DNA of 64,000 bases from Aquitalea palustris. Lineage in GTDB: Bacteria; Pseudomonadota; Gammaproteobacteria; Burkholderiales; Chromobacteriaceae. The notes beneath the pieces were generated by a model. It searched no databases. It was not told the DNA's origin and saw nothing but the letters and a program-made list of their open reading frames with translations. This document shows positions 9,501 through 17,210 of the stretch, piece after piece. The position numbers and the translations under genes were made by a program. Every line of letters begins with the position of its first letter. The stretch's first letter is position 1. The stretch spans positions 52,397 through 116,396 of the forward strand of contig NZ_RFAR01000007.1 of assembly GCF_003693445.1 (NCBI RefSeq). The letters run 5' to 3'.

Positions 9501-9737
9501 CGCCCCATCCTGATGACTTCACTGGCCTTCATTCTGGGTATTTTGCCGCTGGTGATCAGCCATGGCGCCGGCTCCGGCAGCCAGAACGCCATTGGTACCG
9601 GGGTGATGGGCGGCATGATCTCCGCCACTGTGTTGGCGATTTTCCTGGTTCCGGTCTTTTTCGTGGTCATCCGTCGCCGTTTCCCGCCCAAGAAGCGGGC
9701 AGATGATATGCACGGCATCAGTAAGGAGGGCCTGTAA
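6594..9737 (+). CDS. acrB: RND multidrug efflux pump, inner-membrane transporter (AcrB family)
   Basis: Trimeric proton/drug antiporter of the hydrophobe/amphiphile efflux family. The 1047 residues match AcrB (1049). The N-terminus [20 protein letters not shown] begins TM1. The proton-relay pair sits in [12 protein letters not shown] at about residues 407-408, and the TM10 lysine is in [11 protein letters not shown]. Two large periplasmic loops follow TM1 and TM7 in the family-typical arrangement. GGGAAAAG precedes the ATG. The stop codon overlaps the oprM start by one nt, implying translational coupling. Together with acrA, oprM and the following tetR it resembles Chromobacterium CdeAB-OprM. 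The exact drug range cannot be read from the sequence. Confidence 0.97.
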   Translation: MSKFFIDRPIFAWVIAIVIMLAGLLSIRSLPVSQYPAIAPPQIAINATYPGASAKTVEDSVTQVIEQKMQGIDHLRYMNSTSDDTGAVTITMTFDAGTNPDTAQVQVQNKLQSAMAALPTVVQQQGITVTKSARNFLMVVGFVSEDGSMNGTDLGDYVASNLQDTLSRVNGVGEVSLFGSQYSMRIWLDPNKLNSYQLTTGDVSTAITAQNAQVSAGQLGGLPAKPGQQLNATIVAQTRLSSAEQFGKILLKVNTDGSRVLLKDVARIELGAETYRTKALFNGKPATGVAIKLASGANALDTAQAVRDKVAELSAYFPKSVKAVYPYDTTPFVKISIEEVVKTLVEAIGLVFVVMYVFLQNFRATLIPTIAVPVVLLGTFGVMAATGFSINTLTMFGLVLAIGLLVDDAIVVVENVERVMSEEGLPPREATRKSMGQITGALIGIALVLAAVFVPMAFFGGSTGVIYRQFSITVVSSMALSVLVALVLTPALCATLLKPVEKGHGVGHEYTGIFGWFNRTFDRNSERYQGIVARMLKKSLRYMVIYLGIIIAMAVLFMRLPTSFLPEEDQGILFTQVQLPPGATQERTDAALLQVQKHFLADPAVNSLFTVSGFGFAGSGQNMGLGFVQLKPWDQRNRPDLTVKAVAGRAMGAFSQIRDAMIFAFAPPAVMELGNASGFDLQLQDRAGLGHDKLMAARNQLLGMAAKNPLLMAVRPNGLSDNPQYLLDVDHEKANALGVSVADINTTLSTAIGSSYVNDFIDRGRIKKVYLQGDAPYRMSPEDLGNWYVRNSSGSMVPFSAFASSHWGFGSPRLERYNGQSSVEIQGSPAAGVSTGTAMSEMENMIKQLPPGIGFEWTGLSYEERLSGSQAPALYAISLLIVFLCLAALYESWSIPFSVMMVVPLGVIGALLAASLRGLSNDVYFQVGLLTTIGLASKNAILIVEFAKEQQEHGKELIAATMEAVRMRLRPILMTSLAFILGILPLVISHGAGSGSQNAIGTGVMGGMISATVLAIFLVPVFFVVIRRRFPPKKRADDMHGISKEGL

Positions 9738-11176
9738 TGTCCCGATTCATCAAGCTATGCAGCCTGTCGCTGTTGGCTAGTGCACTGGCCGGCTGCTCGC
9801 TGATCCCGCAATATCAGCAACCCGCATCGCCAGTCGCGGCGCAATGGCCGAGCGGCCCGGCCTATCTGGGGGTGCCGGCCGCCAAGGCTGGCAGTACATC
9901 GGCTGACCAGCTGGCCTGGCAGCAGTTTTTTACCGATCCGGCCATGCGGCAGCTGATCACACTGGCGCTGGAGAATAACCGCGATCTGCGTGTGGCAGCA
10001 TTGAATATCGAAGCGGCGCGCGCGCAGTACCAGATTACCAAGGCGGATCTGTTCCCATCTGTCAGTGCCAGTGGCAGTGGCACCAGTCAGCGTGTGCCGG
10101 CCAGCATCAGCAGTACTGGTCAGGAGTACATCAGCCATAGCTACACAGCCGGCATCGGCTTTAGCGCTTACGAACTGGATGTGTTCGGCCGCCTGTCCAG
10201 CCTGAAGCAACAGGCGCTGGAAAACTACTTCTCGCTGGAGGAAACCCGGCGTAGCACGCAGATATCGCTGGTGGCCGAGGTGGCCAATGCCTACCTGACC
10301 CTGCTGGCAGACCGACAGCACTTGCAAGTGGCGCAGGGCACGCTCAAGTCGCAGCAGGCTTCGTACGAGCTGACCCGGCGCAAGCTGGAGGTGGGCGCAG
10401 CAACCGAGCTGGATCTGAGCGATGCCGATACCACCGTACAGACGGCACTGGCCGACCAGGCCAGCTATCAGCGACAGGTGGCGCAGGATGAAAACGCGCT
10501 GACCTTGCTGGTGGGGAGCAGCATTCCGCCGGACATCCTGCAAGCTGGCGATCTGGAAACACAGGGCCGGCTTGCCGACTTGCCGGCTGGTCTGCCGTCC
10601 GAGCTGCTGCAGCGCCGACCGGATATTCTGGCGGCGGAGCACGACCTGAAAGCGGCCAATGCCAATATCGGTGCGGCGCGGGCGAAGTTTTTCCCCAGCA
10701 TCAGCCTGACCGCCAGTGCCGGTGCCAGCTCCAGCAATCTGTCCGATCTGTTCAAGGCTGGTAGTGGTACTTGGTCGTTCAGCCCGTCGATCAATCTGCC
10801 CATCTTCAATGCAGGCAGCCTGAGCGCCAATCTCGAGTCAGCCAAAGTGGCGCGGGATATCACGGTAGCCAAATACGAAAAGGCCATTCAGACTGCTTTT
10901 GGCGAGGTGGCGGATGCACTGGCGGTGCGTGGCACAGTAGGCACCCAGTTGCGGGCACAGCAGGCGCTGGTGCAGTCCAGCCAGCGCAGCCTGCAGCTGT
11001 CGGAAGCCCGTTTCAAGGTGGGGGTGGATAGCTACCTCACCTTGCTGGTGGCACAGCGCAGCCTGTATTCGGCGCAGCAAAACCTGATCAGCACCCGCTT
11101 GTCGCAAGCTTCCAATCTGGTGACCTTGTACAAGGTGCTGGGCGGTGGCTGGCAGGCGCCAGAGCAGGCCGGCTAA
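9737..11176 (+). CDS. oprM: Outer-membrane efflux channel lipoprotein (OprM/TolC family)
   Basis: Outer-membrane exit duct for the AcrAB pump. The 479-residue protein has a lipoprotein signal with lipobox LAGC ([14 protein letters not shown]) and two outer-membrane-factor repeats of long amphipathic helices. Characteristic segments are [36 protein letters not shown] and [26 protein letters not shown] at 9723-9729 lies within the acrB 3' end, and the ATG overlaps the acrB stop (TAATG), so expression is coupled. Two strong hairpins separate it from the repressor gene downstream. Confidence 0.95.
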   Translation: MSRFIKLCSLSLLASALAGCSLIPQYQQPASPVAAQWPSGPAYLGVPAAKAGSTSADQLAWQQFFTDPAMRQLITLALENNRDLRVAALNIEAARAQYQITKADLFPSVSASGSGTSQRVPASISSTGQEYISHSYTAGIGFSAYELDVFGRLSSLKQQALENYFSLEETRRSTQISLVAEVANAYLTLLADRQHLQVAQGTLKSQQASYELTRRKLEVGAATELDLSDADTTVQTALADQASYQRQVAQDENALTLLVGSSIPPDILQAGDLETQGRLADLPAGLPSELLQRRPDILAAEHDLKAANANIGAARAKFFPSISLTASAGASSSNLSDLFKAGSGTWSFSPSINLPIFNAGSLSANLESAKVARDITVAKYEKAIQTAFGEVADALAVRGTVGTQLRAQQALVQSSQRSLQLSEARFKVGVDSYLTLLVAQRSLYSAQQNLISTRLSQASNLVTLYKVLGGGWQAPEQAG

Positions 11177-11181
11177 GCCAA

Positions 11182-11246
11182 GGCCGCCGTGCCTGCGGCA
11201 TGGCGGCCACTGAACTTACTCCAAAGGCCGGGCAATGTACCCGGCC
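11182..11246 (+). repeat. Two intercistronic hairpins between oprM and the tetR gene
   Basis: The first stem is 12 bp with one G-U pair (GGCCGCCGTGCC 11182-11193, GGCATGGCGGCC 11197-11208). The second is 7 bp and perfect (GGCCGGG 11226-11232, CCCGGCC 11240-11246). Neither has a T tract. They may lower read-through into the repressor gene or protect the oprM 3' end. Confidence 0.5.
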
Positions 11247-11266
11247 ATGATTCCGGTGATGACAAG

Positions 11267-11917
11267 ATGGCACGCAAGACCAAAGAAGAAGCAGACAAAA
11301 CCCGCCAGCTGCTGCTGGATGCTGCCGAGCAGCTGTTCTGGGAGCAGGGCGTCAGCAAGACCACGCTGGCCGGCATCGCCGAACACGCCGGCCTGACGCG
11401 GGGAGCCATTTACTGGCACTTCGACAACAAGTCCGACCTGTTCAACGCCATGTGCGAACGGGCCTTTCCCCAATTCGAAGAAATGATGCAGGCACTGCTG
11501 ACCGAAGACTACTGCCCGGAGCTGAGTCCGGCACAGCGCTTGTGGCAACACAGCTGCGAGGTGTTGCAACTGGTGGCGACCAGTCCGCGCATTGCCCGCG
11601 TGGTGGGCATCATCAATTTGCGCTGCGAATTTGTCGGCGAAATGCAAAACTCCTTTTTGCTGGATCGTACCTGGCTGATGGAAAAGGTGGGCAATCTGCA
11701 CGCCATGCTGAGCCAGGCCGCAGAAAGAGGGCAGGTCAGGCCGGGCATTGATCTGGCCTGTGCCTCCGGCTGTCTGCATTCGATGATTTGCGGTCTGGTT
11801 GACAGCTGGATGCTCAATCCGCAAGTGGTCGATCTGGAAAATCACTGCGAACAGCTACTGACCCCGTTTTTTGCCGGGGTGTTTGTTGCCGATTGCTGGC
11901 TACCTGCTGCGCAGTGA
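11267..11917 (+). CDS. acrR: TetR-family repressor of the efflux operon (AcrR/CdeR type)
   Basis: DNA-binding repressor, 216 residues (E. coli AcrR is 215). Its N-terminal helix-turn-helix closely resembles AcrR: MARKTKEEADKTRQ at the start and AGLTRGAIYWHFDNKSDLF in the recognition region. The C-terminal ligand-binding domain contains RCEFVGEM, also like AcrR. The start is the ATG at 11267, because the resemblance begins there; the frame is open further upstream without support. Unlike E. coli acrR, it lies downstream of and co-directional with the pump genes, as in Chromobacterium. It could be co-transcribed with them, giving negative feedback. Confidence 0.93.
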   Translation: MARKTKEEADKTRQLLLDAAEQLFWEQGVSKTTLAGIAEHAGLTRGAIYWHFDNKSDLFNAMCERAFPQFEEMMQALLTEDYCPELSPAQRLWQHSCEVLQLVATSPRIARVVGIINLRCEFVGEMQNSFLLDRTWLMEKVGNLHAMLSQAAERGQVRPGIDLACASGCLHSMICGLVDSWMLNPQVVDLENHCEQLLTPFFAGVFVADCWLPAAQ

Positions 11918-12051
11918 GTTGCAGGATCTGATTTTCCCTTTTGCGCAATACTGACTACACTGTCATGGCCATGGCGTAGCTGTCTTTTTGGACGGTTGTG
12001 GGCAGCCTGGATATCAGCGGCCAGCTAGTCGTTTCAGTCAGAGAGTGGATC

Positions 12052-13455
12052 ATGTTCAAAAAAATATTCGGCGGCTTGCTTGGTCGGGGAGAGCAGGCAG
12101 CAGACAGCCTGCCATCGCGGCTGCAAGCTGTTGCTGTCGTCGATGAGGATGTTGCCGCTCAGGCGCCCCCCTTCAGCCTGCCACAGACGCTGGGTTTTGT
12201 TTCGCACCAGCCCATTCAGGATCAGTCGCAGCGCATTGTTGCTTACGAATTCGCCGTCAAGGATAGTGTGGCGCTGGCCAGGCCAGCCGCCAGCCGGCGC
12301 AGTTTTGACCAGCTACTGTTCAATACCCTGAAAAACATGAATATTTTCCGCCTGCTGGCTTTTCGGCGGGCGTTTATTCATGTGTCGCTGGCTTCGCTGG
12401 ACGACTTGTTGCAGCAGGAATTGCCAGTGGCCAGCGCCATTTATTTGCTGGAACTGCAGGATGGCGAACAGCTGGCGGACACGGTGATGCCACAACTGGA
12501 TGCACTGCGTGCCGCCGGCTTGCGCTTTGCCGTGGAGCCGGCGCGCTATGGCACGGCTCCGGCTGCGCTGGCACTGTATCAGCGTGTGGATTACATGGTG
12601 CTGGATTTCGCCGCACCGAATACGCGGGCGCTGTTTCCCTTGCTGGAACAATTGCCACAGCGTTATCCGCAAATGCGCTGGCTGGCCCGCAATATCAATA
12701 CTGCCGAAGAACTGGCACTGTGCCGCCACTCGCCCAATAGCGAGCGTTTTGCCCTGTTTCATGGCTCTTACCTGTCAGTGGCGCAAAACCGGGTCAGTCA
12801 GAAAGAAGGTGCAAGCCAGGGGCGGGTGCTGGAAATCATGCGGCTGCTGCGTGCCAATGCACCGGCGGCGGAGATTGAAGCCCAGTTCAAGCTGGATTCG
12901 CTATTGCTGTTCAAGCTGCTGCGCTTTGTCAACTCACCGGTAAATGGCCTGTCGCGCAAGATTCAGACCATCGATGAGGGCCTGATGCTGCTGGGGCGCA
13001 GCGCCCTGTTCAAATGGCTGTCCCTGTTGCTGTTTACCTCGGATGGCGACGGTGGTGCCACCTTGTCGCTGCTGGAAAAATCGCTGATCCGTGCCCACTT
13101 CATGGAAGAACTGGGCATCATCCGTGGCAACAAGCTGGAAGCCGAGCATCTGTTTCTGACCGGCATGTTTTCCCTGCTGGGCGATTTGCTCAATCTGACG
13201 CTGGCCGAGGCGCTGGAGCCGCTGGACCTGCCCTTCATGATTTCTGATGCGCTGCTGCAGCAGAAGGGATTGTTTGCCGCCCCCCTGCAGCTGGCCCAGG
13301 CTTGCGAACAGGATGATGGCGAAGGCATCACCAGCTTGGCCGCGCAAATGGATGTCGACCTTGATCAGGTCAGCAGCGTGTATATGGAAGCGGTGGTGTG
13401 GGCGCAGGAAGTGCTGAGCGAGAGCGAGGTGCAAAGCAATGTGGAAGGGGTGTAG
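12052..13455 (+). CDS. Degenerate EAL / HDOD signalling protein (YuxH-like)
   Basis: A 467-residue protein with two regulatory modules. The N-terminal half (about residues 50-240) resembles an EAL domain (LGFVSHQPIQDQSQRIVAYEF), but the Glu-Ala-Leu signature is replaced by YEFAV. The expected metal and general-base residues are not evident, so c-di-GMP hydrolysis is unlikely. The C-terminal half (about 250-440) is an HDOD domain (LLLFKLLRFVNSPVNGLSRK, IDEGLMLLGRSALFKWLSLL), a non-catalytic relative of HD domains. The ATG at 12052 follows AGAGAGTGG. A GTG at 11998 is possible but adds residues with no domain fit. Its output partner is unknown. Confidence 0.85.
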   Translation: MFKKIFGGLLGRGEQAADSLPSRLQAVAVVDEDVAAQAPPFSLPQTLGFVSHQPIQDQSQRIVAYEFAVKDSVALARPAASRRSFDQLLFNTLKNMNIFRLLAFRRAFIHVSLASLDDLLQQELPVASAIYLLELQDGEQLADTVMPQLDALRAAGLRFAVEPARYGTAPAALALYQRVDYMVLDFAAPNTRALFPLLEQLPQRYPQMRWLARNINTAEELALCRHSPNSERFALFHGSYLSVAQNRVSQKEGASQGRVLEIMRLLRANAPAAEIEAQFKLDSLLLFKLLRFVNSPVNGLSRKIQTIDEGLMLLGRSALFKWLSLLLFTSDGDGGATLSLLEKSLIRAHFMEELGIIRGNKLEAEHLFLTGMFSLLGDLLNLTLAEALEPLDLPFMISDALLQQKGLFAAPLQLAQACEQDDGEGITSLAAQMDVDLDQVSSVYMEAVVWAQEVLSESEVQSNVEGV

Positions 13456-13506
13456 CGCCCTATCCAGCGGAGCCAGCCTCGTTGTAGTTGCATAGGGGGC
13501 GGGGCA

Positions 13507-13530
13507 GGGCAGTTGGCATGCTTGCTGCCC
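13507..13530. terminator. Hairpin between convergent genes
   Basis: GGGCAG (13507-13512) pairs with CTGCCC (13525-13530), with GC-rich flanks that could extend the stem. It sits between the EAL-HDOD gene and the converging recombinase gene. It has no T tract on either side and is a weak terminator candidate. Confidence 0.35.
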
Positions 13531-13545
13531 ACCGCCCGCAATCCG

Positions 13546-14733
13546 CTACTGTTCGCGTGAGCGCTTGCCTGGCTTGCTCCAGTTGACGGTGGCCTGGTGC
13601 CGGTCGTCATCTTCGGTATGCAGGTAACGCCGGGTGGTTTCAATCTGCGAATGACGCAGATTCTGGCTGACTGTCAGCAGCGGCAGGCCGGCCTCCAGCT
13701 GATGCGAGGCCGAACTGTGCCGCAGCCAGTGCGTGGTGGCGTGTTCCAGATTGGCGGCAATCTGGCTGTGACCGCAGGCCCTGGCATCATCTGCTGCTGA
13801 TTTCATGATCGACTTGATGATTTTGTACAGCGAGTCGGCACTGATCGCGGCCATTTCCCCGTACACACTGCACACCAGCGGCGTGGTTTCGCCCGGCGAG
13901 GGCAGGGGAGTCAGCCCCAGAAAGCCGCGATAGCGTTGCAAGGCAGCCAACAGGGCAGCCGGCACCGGCACCAGCCCCTCCTTGTCACCTTTCCCTGTCA
14001 CCCGGAACCACCAGTTGCCCCGGATCAGCCGCATGTCAGCCATGCGTGCCGCCGGGATTTCGCGCAAACGTGCAGCGGTGTAGTAGTACAGCGAAATAAT
14101 CCACAAGGCCCGCTCGGCATGGCGCTTTTCCCGCTCGGTTTCCGCCGGCAATGTTTCCAGCCAGTTGAACAGGAAATCGATGGTTTCTTTTTCCAGCAGA
14201 CGTTCGTCATGAATGGCCCGCGCTTCGGGCGAACGCCCGCGTTTGAGCGCGAACGGGTTGTGGCGCAGATAACCAGCCTCAACCAGGTAGCGGAACAGAT
14301 TGGCCAGAATGACCTGGGCTTGCAGGCAGGATGATTCCGACAAGCCGTGTTTGTGCGGCGACCACTTGGCAAACGGCTTCCAGTCAGGATGGCTGCGCGG
14401 CCGGGTTGGCCCGCACCAGCTGACATCCGGATTACGCAGGAAATCGCTGTATTCCAGCACATCATCACGATTGATGTCGGACAGGTTCTTGCCGCGCTTG
14501 AGTGAGGCCCACAGCAAAAAGCGTTCGGCCTCCTTGCGATACGAATCCAGCGTGCGCGGCCGCTTGCGGTATTCCTTGAGCCAGGTGCGCACCGCCTCGA
14601 CATCGGAATCGGCATCGATCAGGCAGGCGCCTTGCTGGCGATTCCAGCCATGTGCCGTAGCGGGCTGCAGCGTGGACGAGCTGGCAGCGGCCGATTCGGT
14701 CTCTGTCTCAATCATCAAGGCAGGGAAATTCAA
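13546..14733 (-). CDS. Tyrosine recombinase / phage-type integrase
   Basis: Site-specific recombinase of the XerC/D-lambda integrase superfamily, 395 residues. The N-terminal SAM-like core-binding domain spans about residues 40-160. The catalytic domain carries the expected residues: Arg222 (TAARLREIP), Lys248 (GKGDKEG), His335-x-x-Arg338 (THWLRHS), His361 (LRHSQIETTRRY) and nucleophile Tyr370. All are present, so it is probably active. The preferred start is TTG at 14733, with GGAG eight nt upstream; an ATG at 14715 has no ribosome-binding site. The TTG overlaps the stop of a possible 25-codon ORF. No other phage or integron gene is adjacent, so its target site and role are unknown. Confidence 0.9.
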   Translation of the reverse strand: MNFPALMIETETESAAASSSTLQPATAHGWNRQQGACLIDADSDVEAVRTWLKEYRKRPRTLDSYRKEAERFLLWASLKRGKNLSDINRDDVLEYSDFLRNPDVSWCGPTRPRSHPDWKPFAKWSPHKHGLSESSCLQAQVILANLFRYLVEAGYLRHNPFALKRGRSPEARAIHDERLLEKETIDFLFNWLETLPAETEREKRHAERALWIISLYYYTAARLREIPAARMADMRLIRGNWWFRVTGKGDKEGLVPVPAALLAALQRYRGFLGLTPLPSPGETTPLVCSVYGEMAAISADSLYKIIKSIMKSAADDARACGHSQIAANLEHATTHWLRHSSASHQLEAGLPLLTVSQNLRHSQIETTRRYLHTEDDDRHQATVNWSKPGKRSREQ

Positions 14734-14807
14734 TCAATCACTCCGACGGCAGCCAAAAGCGCCAGCAAAAGCACCAAGGCGATGATGGTTAATTTATAAT
14801 TTTTCAT
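14730..14807 (-). CDS. Possible 25-residue single-pass membrane peptide overlapping the recombinase start
   Basis: The frame from ATG (14807) reads MKNYKLTIIALVLLLALLAA then VGVID and stops with TGA. It has a short basic N-terminus and one hydrophobic helix of about 17 residues. The stop overlaps the recombinase TTG start by two nt, a geometry typical of translational coupling. Against it, the region just upstream is AT-rich without a clear ribosome-binding site, and no conservation data are available. Confidence 0.4.
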   Translation of the reverse strand: MKNYKLTIIALVLLLALLAAVGVID

Positions 14808-15096
14808 TTAAATAAATATCAACATTATGTGGATAATGGTGAATTATAACTGGATTTTTGTCGGCTCGCCTGCTCTTGCCCATGAGCAATCACCCGTTCA
14901 GCTTGGGCTGTAACACCGATAAATCCCGCCCGCAGGGGAGGTGTGGCCGGACGCCCTGTCGGGATGATTCCAGCGCATCCTGGCCTCAAACAGGTCGCAG
15001 ACCGAGGCAAGGCATCCAGAGGCCTGGCACCCAGAAGTAAGGCACCCACTGGTTCACGCAATCCGGGTAGTTTTTGTGGAGTGCCGTCGTTTGCGC

Positions 15097-15140
15097 TATC
15101 GGGTCTTGCTGGTGCCGGCGATGCGTAGCAAGACCCGATA
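15097..15140. repeat. 14-bp perfect inverted repeat
   Basis: TATCGGGTCTTGCT (15097-15110) and AGCAAGACCCGATA (15127-15140) are perfect inverted arms around a 16-nt loop. No T tract and no gene end adjoin it, so it does not look like a terminator. It could be a mobile-element end, a recombination site or a structured RNA element. Confidence 0.65.
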
Positions 15141-15222
15141 CAGTCAATAAGCATTCGTAGCCAGGCTCATTTGGCATTGGCCTGCCATGGCCCAGCCAGA
15201 ACCACGCAAACATGCCTTGGTT

Positions 15223-15290
15223 TTATCGCGATAATCTGACAACCAGTCGGTTACGACCGGGCAAGTTCTGAATCGGCATTGATTATCGCG
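15223..15290. repeat. TTATCGCGATAA palindrome and partial copy
   Basis: A 12-bp perfect palindrome (15223-15234) overlaps CGCGATAATC (15227-15236), which recurs inverted as GATTATCGCG at 15281-15290, 44 bp away. Paired palindromic sites of this kind suggest cooperative protein binding. No protein is assigned. Confidence 0.45.
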
Positions 15291-15495
15291 TGTCCGACTC
15301 ACTGCAGGGCTGGGGCTGATCTGCATGACGACCTTAGGACTGGCCGAGCACGTGGGCCAGTTGATCGGGTTGGTCAAGGCAGGCCCGACGCGGCACTGTG
15401 GCAGACTCATTTCCTTGCAGGATCTACAGCGCATCACATTGATTAATCCAGCAGGTGTTCTCACGCATACGCGGTCACGCTGCATCAAACATAAT

Positions 15496-15522
15496 TGTCA
15501 ATTTGACATAATATATATTATG
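15496..15522. promoter_or_regulatory. Overlapping operator-like palindromes upstream of tas
   Basis: TGTCAA-T-TTGACA (15496-15508) overlaps the 16-bp perfect palindrome CATAATATATATTATG (15507-15522). They lie about 150 nt upstream of tas, the next gene. The symmetry fits a dimeric repressor such as a MarR-type protein, but no adjacent gene encodes one. Confidence 0.45.
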
Positions 15523-15673
15523 CGAATCGACGAAGCAGGCCAATGTAAATTACCCTGCAAGGGACAAGCTACGGGACAAACCATGTCCTTGCTGTGGTCA
15601 TATATGGCTTCTCACCCGCCAGGCTGGCCGTTACCATAGCTGGCTTGACCCACCGCACTGAAAGACAAGCACC

Positions 15674-16726
15674 ATGCAATACCGCAAGTTGGGCGATACC
15701 GATGTTTCGGTCAGCGTGATCGCTCTGGGTACCATGACCTGGGGCGAACAGAATACCGAAGCCGAAGCGCATAGCCAGATTGATCTGGCACTGGAACATG
15801 GCGTCAACCTGATTGATGCTGCCGAAATGTACCCGGTGCCGCCGCGCCCGGAAACCCAGGGCTTGACCGAGAGCTATATCGGTAGCTGGCTGAAAAAGTC
15901 CGGCCTGCGCGAGCGTATTGTGCTGGCCAGTAAGGCCGTTGGCCCGGCAAGCGATCCCAAGCGGCCCAGCCACTTTCGCGATGGCAAGCCGCACTTCGAT
16001 CGCAAGAATCTGACCCAGGCGCTGGATGCCAGCCTGCGCCGCCTGCAAACCGATTATCTGGATCTGTACCAGCTGCACTGGCCGGATCGCACTGCCAATA
16101 CCTTTGGTACGCTTGGTTTTCCCTGGCAGGATGATCCGGATGGCAGTACGCCCATCGAGGAAACGCTGGCCATTCTCAAGGAGTTTATCGATGCGGGTAA
16201 AATCCGCGCCATTGGCTTGTCCAATGAAACGCCCTGGGGTCTGGCACAGTTTCTGAAAGCCTCGGAAAACCTGGGTTTGCCACGGGTGGTGAGCATCCAG
16301 AATCCTTACAGCCTGCTCAATCGGCTGTTTGAGATCGGCCTGTCCGAGTTCAGCCGTCGGGAAAACATTGGTTTGCTGGCTTATTCGCCGCTGGCTTTTG
16401 GCGTGTTGTCCGGCAAGTATCTGAATGGTGCACGGCCTGCGGCTGCCCGCCTGACGCTGTTCGAGCGCTTTACCCGCTATAGCAGTGAAGGGGCTGCATT
16501 GGCGGCGCAGGCTTATGTCGATCTGGCACAACGCCACGGCCTGAGTCCGGCCCAGATGGCGCTTGCTTTCGTCAATAGCCGCCCTTTCGTGACCAGCAAC
16601 ATCATTGGTGCGACCACCCTGCCCCAATTGCAGGAAAATCTGGACAGTATCCATTTGACGCTGGATGAGACCGTCATGCAGGAGCTGGAAGCCATTCATG
16701 GCCGCATGCCCAACCCCTGCCCTTGA
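15674..16726 (+). CDS. tas: Aldo/keto reductase, Tas-like
   Basis: NADPH-dependent aldo/keto reductase, 350 residues (E. coli Tas is 346). Stretches strongly resembling Tas include NLIDAAEMYPVPPRPETQGL, DRKNLTQALDASLRRLQTDY, SIQNPYSLLNR and SPLAFGVLSGKYLNGA. The catalytic Asp-Tyr-Lys-His arrangement is present (Asp and Tyr in the DAAEMY region, Lys in LASKAV, His in YQLHWP). In E. coli, Tas was found as a suppressor of a tyrosine-auxotrophic starvation phenotype; the physiological substrate is not established. It is flanked by an upstream operator-like dyad and a downstream bidirectional terminator. Confidence 0.93.
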   Translation: MQYRKLGDTDVSVSVIALGTMTWGEQNTEAEAHSQIDLALEHGVNLIDAAEMYPVPPRPETQGLTESYIGSWLKKSGLRERIVLASKAVGPASDPKRPSHFRDGKPHFDRKNLTQALDASLRRLQTDYLDLYQLHWPDRTANTFGTLGFPWQDDPDGSTPIEETLAILKEFIDAGKIRAIGLSNETPWGLAQFLKASENLGLPRVVSIQNPYSLLNRLFEIGLSEFSRRENIGLLAYSPLAFGVLSGKYLNGARPAAARLTLFERFTRYSSEGAALAAQAYVDLAQRHGLSPAQMALAFVNSRPFVTSNIIGATTLPQLQENLDSIHLTLDETVMQELEAIHGRMPNPCP

Positions 16727-16748
16727 GCCCGGCCTTGCCCGCTGACGT

Positions 16749-16777
16749 AAAAAAGCCCTGGTTTATCAGGGCTTTTT
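16749..16777. terminator. Bidirectional terminator between tas and a small minus-strand gene
   Basis: AAAAAAGCCCTG (16749-16760) and CAGGGCTTTTT (16767-16777) form a perfect stem with a GTTTAT loop and A/T tracts on both sides. It serves tas on the plus strand and the gene ending at 16802 on the minus strand. Confidence 0.9.
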
Positions 16778-16801
16778 CTTGGGCAGACATGCCTGTCAGG
16801 C

Positions 16802-17056
16802 TTACTCGATGTCTTTTTCGCGCTGGTACAGAGCGTAGCTGAAAATCGGCCAGCCAGATGCTAGGGCCTGTTCCAGTGTCAGCTGTTGCGGCTGCCAGTG
16901 TTCCGGCTGATCGTCATCGAATTCGCCGAACACGTCGTACAGGGTGGCAGACAGCACGTCATCCAGTTCGTCGGCGGATTTCATTTCCACCACGATGAAG
17001 TCGTACATTTTTTCCCATTCGCTGGAATTGCGCATCGGGATCTTGAAGAACACCAT
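16802..17056 (-). CDS. Conserved-looking 84-residue acidic protein, function unknown
   Basis: Small acidic cytoplasmic protein. It begins MVFFKIPMRNSSEWEKMYDF and contains an acidic run, GEFDDDQPEHW, then a C-terminal segment WPIFSYALYQREKD. The start at 17056 is well supported by AGGAG seven nt upstream; an in-frame ATG at 17107 has no such signal. No signal peptide, membrane segment or known motif is visible. It has its own gap on both sides and a terminator, so it is probably monocistronic. I do not recognise the family. Confidence 0.8.
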   Translation of the reverse strand: MVFFKIPMRNSSEWEKMYDFIVVEMKSADELDDVLSATLYDVFGEFDDDQPEHWQPQQLTLEQALASGWPIFSYALYQREKDIE

Positions 17057-17210
17057 ACTGTTACTCCTGTTATCAATGCGGGCCGCAAGGCTGCGACCCT
17101 GCTTCATGTTGCGCTGGGCGCTATCTTACCATTTGCACGGAATTGTTCATCCCCGTCTGGGACAAAATGCTGCGCCTGAAGTTTGCGTGACGACCGCCCG
17201 TTGGGACTTT

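Larger units (their letters stand above)
14808..15673. other. Gene-poor 866-bp region with several inverted repeats
   Basis: No coding region is supported. Frames of 60-109 codons on both strands lack ribosome-binding sites and have low-complexity composition. The left edge is AT-rich. The region contains a 14-bp-arm stem-loop (15097-15140), a TTATCGCGATAA palindrome with a nearby partial copy (15223-15290) and two overlapping dyads (15496-15522). It may be the remnant of an integrated element. Confidence 0.5.

Noticed and set aside
14825..15154. 109-codon minus-strand and 61-codon plus-strand frames beyond the recombinase
   Set aside because: Low-complexity Pro/Ala/Arg-rich translation, no ribosome-binding site, and several mutually overlapping frames of equal weakness.
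15520..15639. 39-codon frame starting within the palindrome upstream of tas
   Set aside because: No ribosome-binding site and start inside the dyad; composition not protein-like.
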